Below are positions 51,802 through 62,492 of a stretch of 64,000 nt of DNA, in pieces. Both the position numbers and the translations under genes were made by a program. The notes beneath the pieces are model-generated. The model had not been told where the DNA came from and did not search any database. It saw nothing but the letters and a program-made list of their open reading frames with translations. Source of the stretch: Symbiodinium natans (Eukaryota; Sar; Dinophyceae; Suessiales; Symbiodiniaceae); assembly GCA_905221605.1 (NCBI GenBank), contig CAJNDS010002591.1:286566-350565 (forward strand), read 5' to 3'. Each line of letters begins with the position of its first letter. The stretch's first letter is position 1.

Positions 51802-52826
51802 CTGACGTGCGAAAAAAGACTGCGAGCATACCTCAGCGGGAGCCAAAGCAACGCGGGAGCTCATTGACAGGCCGGGTTACGCAGTCTCTTCATCTCCAAT
51901 CGCCTCTCCAATTGCCTGGAAGAAATACGTATGCGTCTGACATCCGATCTTTGACAGGATTATTGTAAAAAAATGTCGCAAGCATCAAAGCCACTCCCGT
52001 TCAAAGAAAACACAGTGCTTCTGTGGGAAGTTCGTTCTCAAATGGTCGCTGCGCTACAAATGCTGCAAGGAGCAGATTCCACTCACACCAGCTTGCCAGA
52101 ACACATGTCACCCAGCGTCCGAACATTCTAAACCCCAATGTGGACGCTGCACATCGTTCTCAATGCGTGAAAGCAACACTGCACATCGTTCTCAGCGCGT
52201 GAAAGCACAAAACTCACGGTACCTGACGGGCCGAGGGCGAAACGGCATTAAGACAAACGAAGCCGCAGAAGACCCGCGGCCTGCATTCTCAGATTGTTGG
52301 ACTGCATCCTCCCCAACAGGCATGGCTGTTGAGACCACCATTGCCAAGCTTTAATTTAGACCTCAGGAACGGCTGCGAATCCCTCTTGCTTTTGTGAGAC
52401 TGGAATGGGGGGGGGCTACATGGCCAAAAGGCATTTTAGTTTAGTTCACTTGTATAGATCTAATCTCTACTCAGACTAGCCGGGAAGGGGGGTTGAGGAG
52501 GCCAAAATTGCTTGGCGACCCGGTCCCCCAGCCCAGTGCCCGGCCTGCAGCGGGCTCTGTAAGGGTCCAGGCGAGTGAGTCTCCCAGCGCAGGCCAACTT
52601 CTGGGGCTACATGAACCCGTTTCAGTTTACACGAAGCCATTTAAGTACACATGTAGCCTGAGCACACAGACGCAAGGGGGATGGCTGCGAGCTCTCTGGA
52701 ATTACTTGTCCCTGCTCATGCTGTGGGTCACAAACAGGGGGTTCCCCCTACGGCCGCCTTGCGGCGTAGAACGCTCAACACTGTCGGGCAAGACATGGTG
52801 GTTTAATCGTGACGCGGGTTGTTCAG

Positions 52827-53110
52827 GCGTTTTCACAAGTAACATCGTCCACAGCTGTATACAAGGATCAGCGGCTGGTGGTGAGAGAATGCTGTGTCAT
52901 TTCCCCCCCTTCGGCCTGCTTTGGGCTCGAAGCAGGGTTTTTTAGGGCTAAGCAGAGCTTGGATGTCTGGGCGTTGAATCTTGGAACGAAATCAGGCAAA
53001 AAAGTCGCAACTGCCCAATTCTCATGGTGTGTGCCTTGAGGTCAACGCTCGCCAGAGCCACGAGAATGAAATCGTGGGAAATTTGCAGGAGCTGCGCAAA
53101 AATGCCAGGT
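52827..53110 (+). CDS. Candidate exons, unknown protein
   Basis: One exon (acceptor gggttgttcag, from about 52828; donor GTG|GTGAGA near 52882) reads AFSQVTSSTAVYKDQRLV. Another from 53040 (after gtgccttgag) reads VNARQSHENEIVGNLQELRK, ending at AG|GTGCCA. The intermediate region also has an open frame (GFFRAKQSLDVWALNLGTKS). The linking phase is unresolved. Confidence 0.4.
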
Positions 53111-53273
53111 GCCAAAGTCTGGGGTGTGAAGTTTGCAAGTGCTGGGCGTCGCGAAGGTCTTGCGTAAGCTCCGGTTTCGCGTAGGTGGGGGGGACTCGTG
53201 GGCCAGCCCCACACTTTTGCTGGGCCTGGTGCAGGCCTCCTTCTTGCACATTGCTTGAGTCTCATTTTGGCAA

Positions 53274-53380
53274 GCTGCGAAATTTGCGAGCTGCAAGGAA
53301 AGGCTGATCTTTGGCTTGGGTCAGCTTGTGTGTGCCAGGGCCAGGGCAGCACGGGGCCGGCAAAAGCAATATCTGGCTAA
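53274..53380 (+). CDS. Cysteine-containing possible terminal exon
   Basis: After acceptor cattttggcaag the frame reads CEICELQGKADLWLGSACVC and ends at TAA 53378-53380. C-x2-C and C-x-C pairs; family unknown. Confidence 0.3.
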
Positions 53381-53897
53381 TTTGCACCAAATCAAGGAGT
53401 CGGTGAGCCCTGAGCATCTGTAGGCCACATCCTATCTTTCTTGCGGTCTGGAAGCTCTGCTCTAGAAAGTGGCCTCTCGCTTCATCAGCCTGTAGCCGGC
53501 GCCCGCTTGCGTCTGTCAAGCTCTGCAGCCTGTGGTTCTGCGCCCTACTGCCGTAGTAGTCTTTCAAAAACTCCTTTGGCCTGCCAACCAGAAGTGCTGG
53601 CTTGGCCGCATGTACGGCATCCGTCTTATGCTACCTAGAAGGGTCTCCAAACCTATGCGAAACAATCTGTATCCACGTAGCCTGCAGAGATAGCTGGCGA
53701 AGATGGTTCATGTGTTCGGGTTATTTTCTGTCCCGGACAGACTTCAGCAGCTTCAGCGCCGCCTGTCACATGGTTCGGATACCATGTGGCCATGAGGGGC
53801 AAACGCAAGAAAGAAGATCGGACGCACCCAACGGGCGCCGGCCTCCCTTCAGCAACTTCCGTACAAGTCCAAGCTAGGAATCCAGGGTTGTGTTGGA

Positions 53898-54080
53898 TTG
53901 CACATGCACAATGCAAGTGTAGGGCCTAAAGTCAAAACGCGAGAGGGCTTATATTCACGCAGGAACAGCAAAGACAAGAAGCTCTATCTACATCGACTCC
54001 CAGTGTACAAGGGGAATCGCAGGCAGCGCTCTTTTTTTGCAGGCGGCGCGGCGACATCCGAAAGCAAAGCTGGGGCCTAG
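53898..54080 (+). CDS. 60-codon basic ORF
   Basis: The frame starts at an ATG and reads EGLYSRRNSKDKKLYLHRLP then VYKGNRRQRSFFAGG, to a TAG. Lysine/arginine-rich. No splice sites were examined beyond a ctttttttgcag acceptor-like site inside it. Confidence 0.3.
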   Translation: MHMHNASVGPKVKTREGLYSRRNSKDKKLYLHRLPVYKGNRRQRSFFAGGAATSESKAGA

Positions 54081-54292
54081 GCAAATGCAGGTTCGCCACA
54101 GTTAGCCCAGCCAGAGGCTTTGTTCCCACCCCTCCTCAGGGCCAGGAGCAACCCGAATCTTGGCCCTCTTGGTTCGTTCTGGAAGTGTTGGGCTTGCAAG
54201 GCTCGTCCAAGGTCGCGCGGAGCATGCCTTTCAGGGGTATCTTTGTGGCCCCTATCGCCCGCCCGCCAACGCTAGGTCCGCTGCGCTGAGAT

Positions 54293-55030
54293 CAAGGCTG
54301 CAGCAAGACTCTGGGCTCTAGGCCTTGAAAGCAGGCACCCCTTGAAAAATGTGGGCTCTGTGGCATGAAGGGCAGGTTTGTCATGGTATGAAGGTACGAG
54401 TACGACAGCGGGAATGTAGCATGATCACAGGCCTCCACAAGCAAACGCAGGTGTGGTGTGGCCAGAACGCCATGCGATGCCATATGCGTCACAGGAGCTC
54501 GCAACGGCGCAAGCACGAAGAATTCGGCCTTGCAACCCTACTCGTGGTGGCTCCAATGAGGATCCGTCTCGTCGGCTCCGTGAGCGAGGGGTCTGGGGAC
54601 TTGCCCGTGGCACTGCCAACACAGCACAAGCACGGCAGCGCGCCTTTCGCCGGCTTCGCCCCTCGCGCCGCGCATCCGCTGTTCCGGGGTTCTGCGCGAT
54701 TGCACATGATGGCACTTTTGGGGGCAGGCTCCGCTCACTCCACACGTCTCCCCATGTTCGAAGTGCACGAGGCACGCTGCGCACTTTGTAGACGCACCGA
54801 GTTGAGGATGTTGCGGTCCCATGAGATTCTGGGCATCGGATGGGGGGCCCATGTGATCCGACACGCCACTTCGTCACAGTCGCAGGGGCGTTAGATGGTG
54901 CCCGTTCCCTCGTGGGGCAGCTCGTGGCAGCACTGGACGCTACCTCCGGGACCTCCCCAAGGCCACTTCCCCCAGACCACGACACAGCCTGCACTTTTGC
55001 CCTCGCTGCCTCGCGTGCCTTCAAGCTTCC
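54293..55030. repeat. Segmental duplication, copy B
   Basis: Diverged copy of 37430-38180 in the same orientation. The + frame 54840-55313 (157 codons) continues beyond the duplication with GSQKTLRALYKAGCCSRETN. An antisense frame (54425-55024) also matches the other copy's antisense frame in part. Confidence 0.8.
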
Positions 55031-55504
55031 GTGCGGGGAACTGCTGGGGACAGGATCCCAAAAAACCCTTCGTGCTCTCTACAAAGCTGGCTGCTGCAGC
55101 AGAGAGACGAACAACATAAGGAAATCATGCGATCGTGTGTCTGACAGACAGACTCTTGGCTCTCCAAGGATACTGCTCCAAAGATCCCTTCTGCATGACA
55201 GGAGACAGGAGAGCAATGCCAACAGACTTCGAATTCCAGCATTTGACTGTGCCACCCAATGCAGTCCGCGAATGAAAAGGCTCAGCTGTGGCGTTTGGCG
55301 GCTCTACGGGTAGTGTAGCTGATCATGTCGTCGCCTCTGCAAGCTGGTAATGTTAGAATTTGCATGATTCCCCCGGTGATCAATGATGACTGAAGCTTAA
55401 GCTTTTTTCAGAAGTTCTGCAGCAATTGACGGCGGTTGCTTTTCTAACAGATAGAAGGCTCCGGCTCAGAACATATGAGCTAGGGTTCATGTTTTTAACA
55501 GTGC

Positions 55505-55562
55505 TGAGTGTATATACATTATATATGTCTATATATATATATATATACGTATATAAAGGGTT
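55505..55562. repeat. (AT)n-rich microsatellite
   Basis: TATATACATTATATATGTC followed by about ten TA units. Confidence 0.9.
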
Positions 55563-56269
55563 CCTTAGATATATGGGTAAGTTTATACATATCTAATGCA
55601 AATGCTGGGTGTGGAGCTAGAACACCCTACGAGAAGCACGCAGCAGCAACTAGTGAGGGATCGCCAGCCGATTGCGCCCTGCACCTGACCACCTTGGCAG
55701 GACCAAATTTCTTCAAGCCATGATCTCTACGCACGGGGGAGGGGTGTGGGGTGGGTTGCCTTATGCCGCAGTGGAAAAAGCCCGTCCAGAGTTATGGGGC
55801 AGTGAAAGGTCTCAAGGTCTGGTATCCTAAGAACGACCTCGAAGAAGCTTAAATCAGAGACTTCTCCAAGAATCTTCCGTTGACCACACACGAAGCCCAC
55901 CAGAATCCACAGAGCCCCTTAGGGGTGGCCCCATTGGGAGCAGGGGGCCTTGAAAGGGTCTAAGGGCATCCTGCGAGGTCCTCTTGGTGCCTTAGGGTTT
56001 AGGGTTTAGGGTTTAGGTATCCAGCAGGCCATCCAAGCCCCCTTCGGTGTCCCGTGGCCAGGACGGTGCCCAGTCCATGAAGCTCAGCTGCAGTAGGGAA
56101 GGGCACTTTGGGATTACGTCGACCAAAGTTGCCAAGACTGGGCTCCAAACCTATTGCAGGCTCCCTAAAGGGCCCTGAGTCGTCGTTCAAGTTCCAGAGA
56201 AATGGTTGAAGTGGTGCCAACAGCGTCTTCGAATCATGTGGTTGCACATGCTCCCCGAAGCTGCTTGAG
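55563..56269. other. No gene seen
   Basis: Unique sequence with three TTTAGGG units at about 55990-56015. An antisense 82-codon ORF is not supported. The upstream exon carrying the TRAPPC1 start codon may be here. Confidence 0.4.
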
Positions 56270-57002
56270 GATCTACAACTTCTATGCCTTCGGGCGAGGG
56301 AGGAAGCTTCTTTGCCGCGAGGATGGTCTTTTTGATTTAGGGTCTAGGGTTTAGGGTTAAGCAGTACTGCGAGGGAATGCCCTGCCCCCCTGGAGGAGTG
56401 GAATCGAACGCGCCCTTGCCGGGATACTGCAGAGGACAGGGGAGCTGCAGCTATCGTGTGACAATATAGAATCAATATATAACACAGAACAAATAAAAAC
56501 CATTTTACTTCGAACATCCCCACCTTAGGGATTTGGATCTTTTGTCTCTGAAATGGGGGACTCCAGGGAGTCTCTGGGTTGGGCATTTCAGGGAGTCTCT
56601 GGGGTTGGGCACTCCCGGGAGTCTCTGCTCTAGGAGTCTCTGGGATTGGGCACTTTTCGGGAGTCTCTGGGGCTGGGTGCTCCAAACAGGCACTTCAGGG
56701 AGTCTCTGGCCACTGAGGGAGTCTCTAAGCACTCCAGGGAGTGTCTGGGGTTGGGCACTCCAGGGAGTCTCTGGGCACTCCAGGGAAGTCTCTGCGGGTT
56801 GGGCACTCCAGGGAAGTCTCTGGGGGAGTTTCTGGGGTTGGACACTCCAGGGAGTCTTTAGGAGTAGACCGGGCGAGAAGAGTTAAGTTTACAATCGAAC
56901 AAACCACACCGAAGGTGGGGATCAAAGCAATACATAAAAATGCAGAAACATGAAGAAAGACATATATATGTATATACATGTATATATATATATATACATA
57001 TG

Positions 57003-57033
<31 letters not shown>

Positions 57034-57536
57034 GGTTCAGCGTCGAGCGTCCTGGGCCCCCCCCCCCCCCCCCCCATGGTATCCCCCCCCCCCCCAAGCC
57101 TACTCTACGGTCCCTAAACCCTAACCCTACCCTAAACCCTAAACCCCTAAACCCTAAACCCTAAACCCTAAACCCTAAAACCTAAACCCTAACCCTAAAC
57201 CCTAAACCTTAAGTCTTAAACCTTAAACCCTAAACCCTAAAACCCTGAACCCTAAACCCTAACCCTAAAACCAACCCCCAACCACACCACAGGGGGGGGG
57301 GGATCATCTTAGTACCCCATCCGCGGGGAAAACCCTAAACCCTAAACCCTAAACCCTAAACCCTAAAACCCTAAACCCTAAACCCTAAAACCCTAAAACC
57401 CTAAAACCCTAAACCCTAAACCCTAAACCCTAAACCCTAAAACCCTAAAACCAACCCCCAACCACACCACAGGGGGGGGGGGGTACCATTGGGGGGGGGG
57501 GGGGTAGGGGGGAGGGGGGGGGCCCGCCGGGGCTGA

Positions 57537-57575
<39 letters not shown>

Positions 57576-57691
57576 TTTTGAATGCCTTGGCTCAGGAGAC
57601 GAAGTACGTTAGTGGCGTGCTGATTACCCTGAAGTCTTTTGCCCAGCCTTGCTCCCAGCATCAGAGCTGGCCAGGGCCAGAGTTGTCCCTG

Positions 57692-57728
<37 letters not shown>

Positions 57729-60700
57729 ATTTTTTTGGCTTTTTGTGCGTGTGTTTAAGGTTTGGGGTTTTGGGTTTCGGATTTCGCCCAGCAAGTAGAA
57801 TGCAAAGCTCTCAACCCAAGTCGATAGCAACCAAGCCTTCAACATTTCTGCCTTGGCAGGTTCACCCCAAATCGATGGTACACCGTGGTGACAGTCATGT
57901 ACTCTGAGAGGAGGGTCCATGCTCGCACCTGCGTCTCAAGAACCTGGCATTCTAAAGTTATTCTCATACAGGAAAACTACCATGGTGCCATCATTTTGTA
58001 TCACGAAGGCTTGGGAGTAGGGTGTGGGAACCCCAAAAAAAGCAGAGACCACTTTTCGTTCGGCAGATAGGCAGACGTCTTTCAGGCATGACAAGCAAAT
58101 GTTGGAAGAAACCTTTGGGGTGCCAACATGCCCGGACGTCCAAACTGGAGCGCTCGGCAAGTGCCAGACGAACTCATCGAAACCCCTTCAGGCGCCCAAA
58201 ATGCCTCGGACAGCACGACGTCTGAGGCAAAGACATGCATTGGGCACGCCTCAGCCCCCGGAACTGGACCAGATACATCCAGATACAACATGCTTGCACC
58301 TGCGTCTCGAGGGGTGTTTGATTCACGGCCTCTTCAAGATGGCATCTGGGGAATCTGAGCTGTGAGTATGTCGTGCTTGCCAAGTCTTGGAGCTGGGCCA
58401 TAGAAAGGTCAATAGAAGACTCATCTAAGGCTGCTTCTGCTGTGCCAGTGTATTGCCACACTGACCTTCGAAGTTCCGTAGGGCGACGGCTCTCTGTTAT
58501 GAAGCTCTGTGTGTCCAGTAAGTCCTCCATTGGGGTCTCCATCTCCGGATCTAGCTCAAGTCTGCCGCTCTTCCCGCGGTTACAGGGCTGAGGTGGGTCA
58601 GCAGGTAGGTCAGGTCCGAGGATTTCAAGGTTTTTTCCATTTCAAAGAAGTCAGGCAGTTGGGGCCATCGAACACGCAAGCCTTCCTTTCCTACACCACG
58701 CCGCAGTGCCCTCGATGACTCCCGGCTTCGGGGTTTCCAAAAAGCCCCCAGAGGCTGGGGTTTGAAAGGCCGAAACCCCTCAAGTCCCTACCCCCACCCA
58801 TTTCAAGCACCACAGCCCTGAACCCCCCTTCCCCCCCCCCCCCCCCTAGATCTCCACATGTTACATGCTTTTCATGGCTGCCGGTGGTGTTGTGGGCTTG
58901 TCGTAGCTGGTGCACCCCTAACCTCGAAGGCCCCAAACCCGTGGACCATCGCTGGCTGGGCGCACAACCCTAAACCCTAAACCCTAAACCCTAAACCCTA
59001 AACCCTAAACCCTAAACCCTAAACCCTAAACCCTAAACCCTAAACACTAAACCCTAAACCCTAAACCCTAAACCCTAAACCCTAAACCCTAAACCCTAAA
59101 CTGGACATCAGACCCCAGGTACAAACTGCACTCTTTCGAGACCATCTCCGGGTGCGACCATCTCGGGGATCTCGGTGGTGTTTTACTTCGCACACGCTAA
59201 GGGGGTTTACGAAAAGAAGGGGCCTCTGATATAGACCACCAAACTGTAGGATTCCCTTCTGATGAGGACCCCAATGAGATACCCCTACTGTCGGAAACCC
59301 CCAGAAGGTTTTCATCTTCTGAGGCGGCTGGGGCTCAGGGGTTTGCGAGTTGAGGGTTCATGCATCTCTCACCCTAAACCTACACCGCCCAAAACGCTAA
59401 ACCCTAACCTGAACCCTGAACCCTGAACCCTAAACTGGACATGCGACGCCAAACCCAAAATTTGACTTGAAGCAAACTCCTAAACTTTTTGTCCTAAACC
59501 CTAAATCCCGAACCCCAAACCCTGAACCCGAAGCCTTCCCTAAACCCCAGACTCCTGAGCCCTAAGCCCTGAACCCAGAACCCGTAAAGCCTGAACCCTA
59601 AACCCTAAACCCTTAAACCCCGTCATAAGGCCCATGAGCGTGAGGGTTCGAGGTACCGCTTTGTGTTGACAACGGACCCATCGGTGCCAGACCAGCAGGC
59701 CCTGCACCCGGGAGTTTTTTGGGTTTATATAGGGTTTAGGGTTTAGGGTTTAGGGTTTAGGGGCTTATACAGGTTCATACAGTGGTGATATAGGGGGTAT
59801 GTAGGGTTTATGTAGGGTGTGGTATGGGGTTTCTTTTGGGTTTCTATAGGGTTTATAGGGTTGTTAGAGGGTTTCTCGAAGTGCAGTAGGGACCTTGGAT
59901 CGAGTTCGCTGCAACCCACTTGTCAGCTTCTTTCTGCTTGCAACAGGAGTGTCTCAGACAGATATACACGGACATTTTTGTGGAGAATGTGATCAAGAAT
60001 CCGCTCTACCGTCTGGGGGACGACCTGGCAAAATGCCCGGCCGAGCCCCTGGCTGTGTCACGCCTTTAGATTAGAGGTAGGACTGCGCACGTTAGGCCCT
60101 TACCCCAACTCCCTCCATCTGCCTTTGCTTTGAATGCTTTGATGCTGCAGTCATGCCCCTAGACCCCGAAACCCTGGACCCCAACCCTGCATGCTGAACC
60201 CGAACCCTAAAAACCTGAACCTTGAACCTAAATTCTGAGAAAAGTTGGGGTGTGCTAGAATCTGTCCCCTGTTCTTTGTAGGGAATGATGGAATGAGGGC
60301 CCTATATAGACATATATATATATATATATATATGAAATATACATACCCTTGAAGGGACTCTATAGGGTCCTAGTTCCCTCATTCTCTACTAAGCAGGGTT
60401 TAGGGTTTAGGGTTTAGGGTTTAGGGTTTAGGTTTAGGGTTTAGGGTTTAGGGTTTAGGGTTTAGGGTTCAGGGACCAGCCAGTCTGTCATAAGTCGCTT
60501 TAGTTCGGGGCAAGGCGTTGTTGAAGACTGCGCCAAATGGGCCGTTACGCTATTTTTGGGGGTACCCTACTGGGGTTTAGGGTTTAGGGTTTAGGGTTTA
60601 GGGTTTAGGGTTTAGGGTGTAGGGTTTCCCACAGGCCTGAACCCAAGTCTTTCGGTGCATGTCTCGAGATCTCGGTGTATCCGCAGCGGACGATCGCAAT

Positions 60701-60884
60701 CCTACACTATAAGCCCTGAACTGAATAAACCCTACACCCTAAGATCTTCTCCACGCCGCATCCCCAGGTCTTCCTGTCGAAGTTGCACAGCTTCCTCATG
60801 TGTTGGGCTGAGCTTTGCATGTCTGCGCGAAGGCGCCAAGGAAGAGAGAGGAGTAGCGTGGGAGTCTGCTCGAAACTATTGTAG
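56270..60884 (+). CDS. TRAPPC1/Bet5 homologue (TRAPP complex subunit), eight exons
   Basis: TRAPPC1 is a longin-fold core subunit of the TRAPP tethering complexes and Ypt1/Rab1 exchange factors in ER-Golgi traffic. Exons: 56270-56318 (IYNFYAFGRGRKLLCR), 56396-56455 (EWNRTRPCRDTAEDRGAAAI), 57596-57690 (ETKYVSGVLITLKSFAQ), 58655-58705 (GPSNTQAFLSYTTPQ), 59119-59151 (YKLHSFETISG), 59653-59698 (YRFVLTTDPSVPDQQ), 59947-60027 (IYTDIFVENVIKNPLYRLGD) and 60768-60884 (VFLSKLHSFL...). These follow the family's order: N-terminal YxF strand, EWxR, KSF, YKLHxxETxxG, FVLxTDP, IYxxxxVExVxKNPLxxLG, then the F.s.Lhsfl end. Phases agree at exons 2-8. Donors at 59699 and 60028 are GC. The exon 1/2 junction has GAG at both ends and may be GA-AG. 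The start codon is probably in an upstream exon. Confidence 0.85.
56516..56922 (-). mobile_element. TIR-bounded minisatellite element, copy 2 (inverted)
   Basis: Perfect 11-bp inverted ends (ATCCCCACCTT at 56516-56526 and its complement at 56912-56922) enclose about 13 units of GGAGTCTCTGGGGTTGGGCA CTCCA-type minisatellite and the spacer CCGGGCGAGAAGAGTTAAGT. It is the reverse complement of the 22.0-kb element, including the outer TTTTACTTCGAAC. It lies in TRAPPC1 intron 2. Confidence 0.75.
56958..57034. repeat. (TA)n microsatellite
   Basis: TATATGTATATACATG-type repeats, then a pure TA run, in TRAPPC1 intron 2. C tracts of 17 and 13 nt follow at about 57058 and 57083. Confidence 0.9.
57112..57455. 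repeat. Interstitial telomere-like repeats (CCCTAAA)n, two blocks
   Basis: About 20 CCCTAAA units (57112-57270) and 17 more (57331-57450), each ending in CCAACCCCCAACCACACCAC AGGGGGGG. The block plus tail is therefore itself duplicated with a period of about 180. It lies in TRAPPC1 intron 2. Confidence 0.95.
57540..57579. repeat. (AT)n followed by T14
   Basis: Thirteen AT units, then 14 T. The T run serves as the polypyrimidine tract of the TRAPPC1 exon 3 acceptor at 57595. Confidence 0.9.
57694..57727. repeat. 34-nt G homopolymer three bases after a splice donor
   Basis: Exon 3 of TRAPPC1 ends at CCCT|GTT, directly followed by 34 G and then TATTTTTTTGG. Confidence 0.95.
58968..59101. repeat. 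Interstitial telomere-like repeat, 19 units
   Basis: Nearly perfect (CCCTAAA)19 with one CACTAAA unit, in TRAPPC1 intron 4, ending 17 bases before the acceptor of exon 5. Confidence 0.98.
59203..59300. repeat. Dispersed ~80-bp repeat, copy at 59 kb
   Basis: GGGGGTTTACGAAAAGAAGG, GACCCCAATGAGATACCCCTA and CGGAAACCCCC, in TRAPPC1 intron 5. Matches 46064 best. Confidence 0.7.
59722..59880. repeat. TTTAGGG / TATAGGG repeat
   Basis: Four TTTAGGG units (about 59730-59760), then looser TATAGGGTTT variants, within the GC-AG intron of TRAPPC1. Confidence 0.85.
60396..60625. repeat. Two interstitial (TTTAGGG)n blocks
   Basis: About ten units at 60396-60470 and seven at 60573-60620, in the last TRAPPC1 intron. 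An (AT)n tract lies at 60312-60334. Confidence 0.95.
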
Positions 60885-61014
60885 TGCCTTTTGGGTTAAG
60901 AACCCTCAGTATAAGGCGTCGGCTTAAAGTCGAACCCCATCGGGGATTGTAGTAGCAGTAGTAACAGCCGTCACACGCCATAAGCTTACCGGCTTCTCTT
61001 TCCCCGTACAGTCA

Positions 61015-61073
61015 GCCCATACCTGTAGGCAGTGAACCGAGGACGCGGCCCTTCTTCGCAAGCGTCGCAGCCT
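61015..61073 (+). CDS. Possible terminal exon
   Basis: Acceptor ctttccccgtacag precedes QPIPVGSEPRTRPFFASVAA and TAA. It has no partner exon upstream other than the TRAPPC1 end, to which it could be an alternative 3' exon. Confidence 0.3.
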
Positions 61074-61293
61074 AACCGGGCAGCGTGCTGGGCTGCCTTG
61101 AGGCTAGCAGATGCTGAAGGACGTCAGGGCAGCGAGCCTTGGACTCTCCTTCAAGCAGTGTCTGGCGCTCTTTCGCGAGGAAAAGAGTAGATTTCATCAG
61201 CGCAGTATGTGACAAGGCGATTCTGGGCATAAGCGCAGTCCACCAACAGTTTCTAACCGCAGCCTTTGCTTTGTAGGCGGGCATCATCAGCAA
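61072..61293 (-). CDS. 73-codon antisense ORF, unknown protein
   Basis: It reads ALMKSTLFLAKERQTLLEGE then SKARCPDVLQHLLASRQPST to a stop at 61072. Helical and protein-like. No partner or family is seen. Confidence 0.35.
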   Translation of the reverse strand: MLMMPAYKAKAAVRNCWWTALMPRIALSHTALMKSTLFLAKERQTLLEGESKARCPDVLQHLLASRQPSTLPG

Positions 61294-61599
61294 TGGCAGG
61301 GTATTGACGGTAGACCGGAGTCATCCGCTGAGCACAGCTGCTGGCGCTGGCAGCTAGAAGCGAGCGGAGGCGGCCGCACCGTTTGGGCGAATGCCAACAT
61401 CACACAAAAGTATAAACAAACATGCATACGAATGTAAATAATGCTCGTTAGACATGTACATATGCGACAGGGCTGTCGCCCAAAACCGGCCACGCCCAAA
61501 GCAGAAGGACCGAGTTACAGGTGCCGGCTGCAGGGTTCGAGCTGTCCGGGGGGTGGGGCAAGCCGGGGTGGGTTTCGGTCCTGGAGGTCAGCAACAAGG

Positions 61600-61710
61600 A
61601 TCAACAAGGACAAGAACCAGAAGAAGACAGCAACGGCAACAAGAAGAACAACAGCACCAGAACCAGAACCAGAGCAGCGGCAGCAGCAACAACGACGACG
61701 ACGGCAACAG

Positions 61711-61742
<32 letters not shown>

Positions 61743-61785
61743 GCAACGACGACGACGACGGCAACAGCGACAGCAACAAACGCGC
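61600..61785. repeat. CAA/CAG/GAC triplet repeat
   Basis: Imperfect CAACAG, CAGCAG and GACGACG repeats. All frames are open (poly-Q, poly-N/S, poly-A/T and antisense poly-C/L), so the 110-144-codon ORFs here are not evidence of a gene. Confidence 0.9.
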
Positions 61786-61813
61786 GTGAAGCACCACACG
61801 TTGGACTTGTGCT

Positions 61814-62098
61814 TTGCGTGGCCTGTGTTGGACAAGCAGCATGTCATGGCTTTTTCTCCATGTGAAAACCCATAGTTATTGGGACGGGAATGATATCCAA
61901 CTCGAAGAATTTAACGTTCGCAGTTTTTGCGAACACAAGCTCGCGTCAAGAGTCCTGTGCGGTGAAAGCACCAGGACAAAATGGCACATGAGCCTGTGGA
62001 AGTGGGGTCGTGCTTTTACGGGAAGAGGTGCAAACTCGAGGGAATTTCACGTTGTGGTTGGTGAAGGGCGAGCGGCCGCGCCGGTCAGAGATGGGTGA
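61814..62098 (+). CDS. 94-codon ORF, unknown protein
   Basis: It reads SYWDGNDIQLEEFNVRSFCE then HKLASRVLCGESTRTKWHMS, ending with TGA at 62096-62098. It is not repetitive. No domain is recognised. Confidence 0.4.
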   Translation: MRGLCWTSSMSWLFLHVKTHSYWDGNDIQLEEFNVRSFCEHKLASRVLCGESTRTKWHMSLWKWGRAFTGRGANSREFHVVVGEGRAAAPVRDG

Positions 62099-62162
62099 GC
62101 GTGGCTTGGTGGTGGGGGTGTGTGGGGGACTGCACTGGAAGTGTGGGGGGCTGCACCAGGGC

Positions 62163-62171
62163 CTGTGTGTG

Positions 62172-62242
<71 letters not shown>

Positions 62243-62246
62243 GTGG
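62163..62246. repeat. (GT)n microsatellite
   Basis: About 38 GT units with three TTT interruptions. Confidence 0.98.
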
Positions 62247-62492
62247 GGTGTGCGTGGTGTGCTTGTGGAACTGCAATGGAGCCCGATGACCCTGGAGGTG
62301 GGGGGCCGACAGAAGAAGAAGCTTTCCCTAACACCGCGTGAGCGGGTCGGCGGGTGAGTGTGTGTATATACATATAAAAAATAGTTAGGTAAGTATTCTA
62401 TAATTACGTAACTGGAAAATGGTGTTCGGCAATAATTGAAGAAGTGTCGACACTAAGGGGTTCTAACGTTCAGGGCAGGTGGGGATAGGTAG

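Noticed and set aside
51148-51867. 239-codon + ORF
   Set aside because: It overlaps the minus-strand ankyrin-like exons, whose phases agree across two introns.
57936-58160. Antisense text resembling a mannose-binding (bulb-type) lectin motif, QNDGTMVVF
   Set aside because: Only one weak motif with two of five key positions altered, within a TRAPPC1 intron.
58024-58365. 113-codon + ORF and overlapping antisense 122-codon ORF
   Set aside because: Both fall inside TRAPPC1 intron 3. They look protein-like but have no partner exons; one GTGAGTATG donor-like site at about 58360 was noted but no consistent acceptor was found.
61441-61875. Poly-glutamine protein ORFs
   Set aside because: The CAG/CAA repeat is open in all frames and on both strands.
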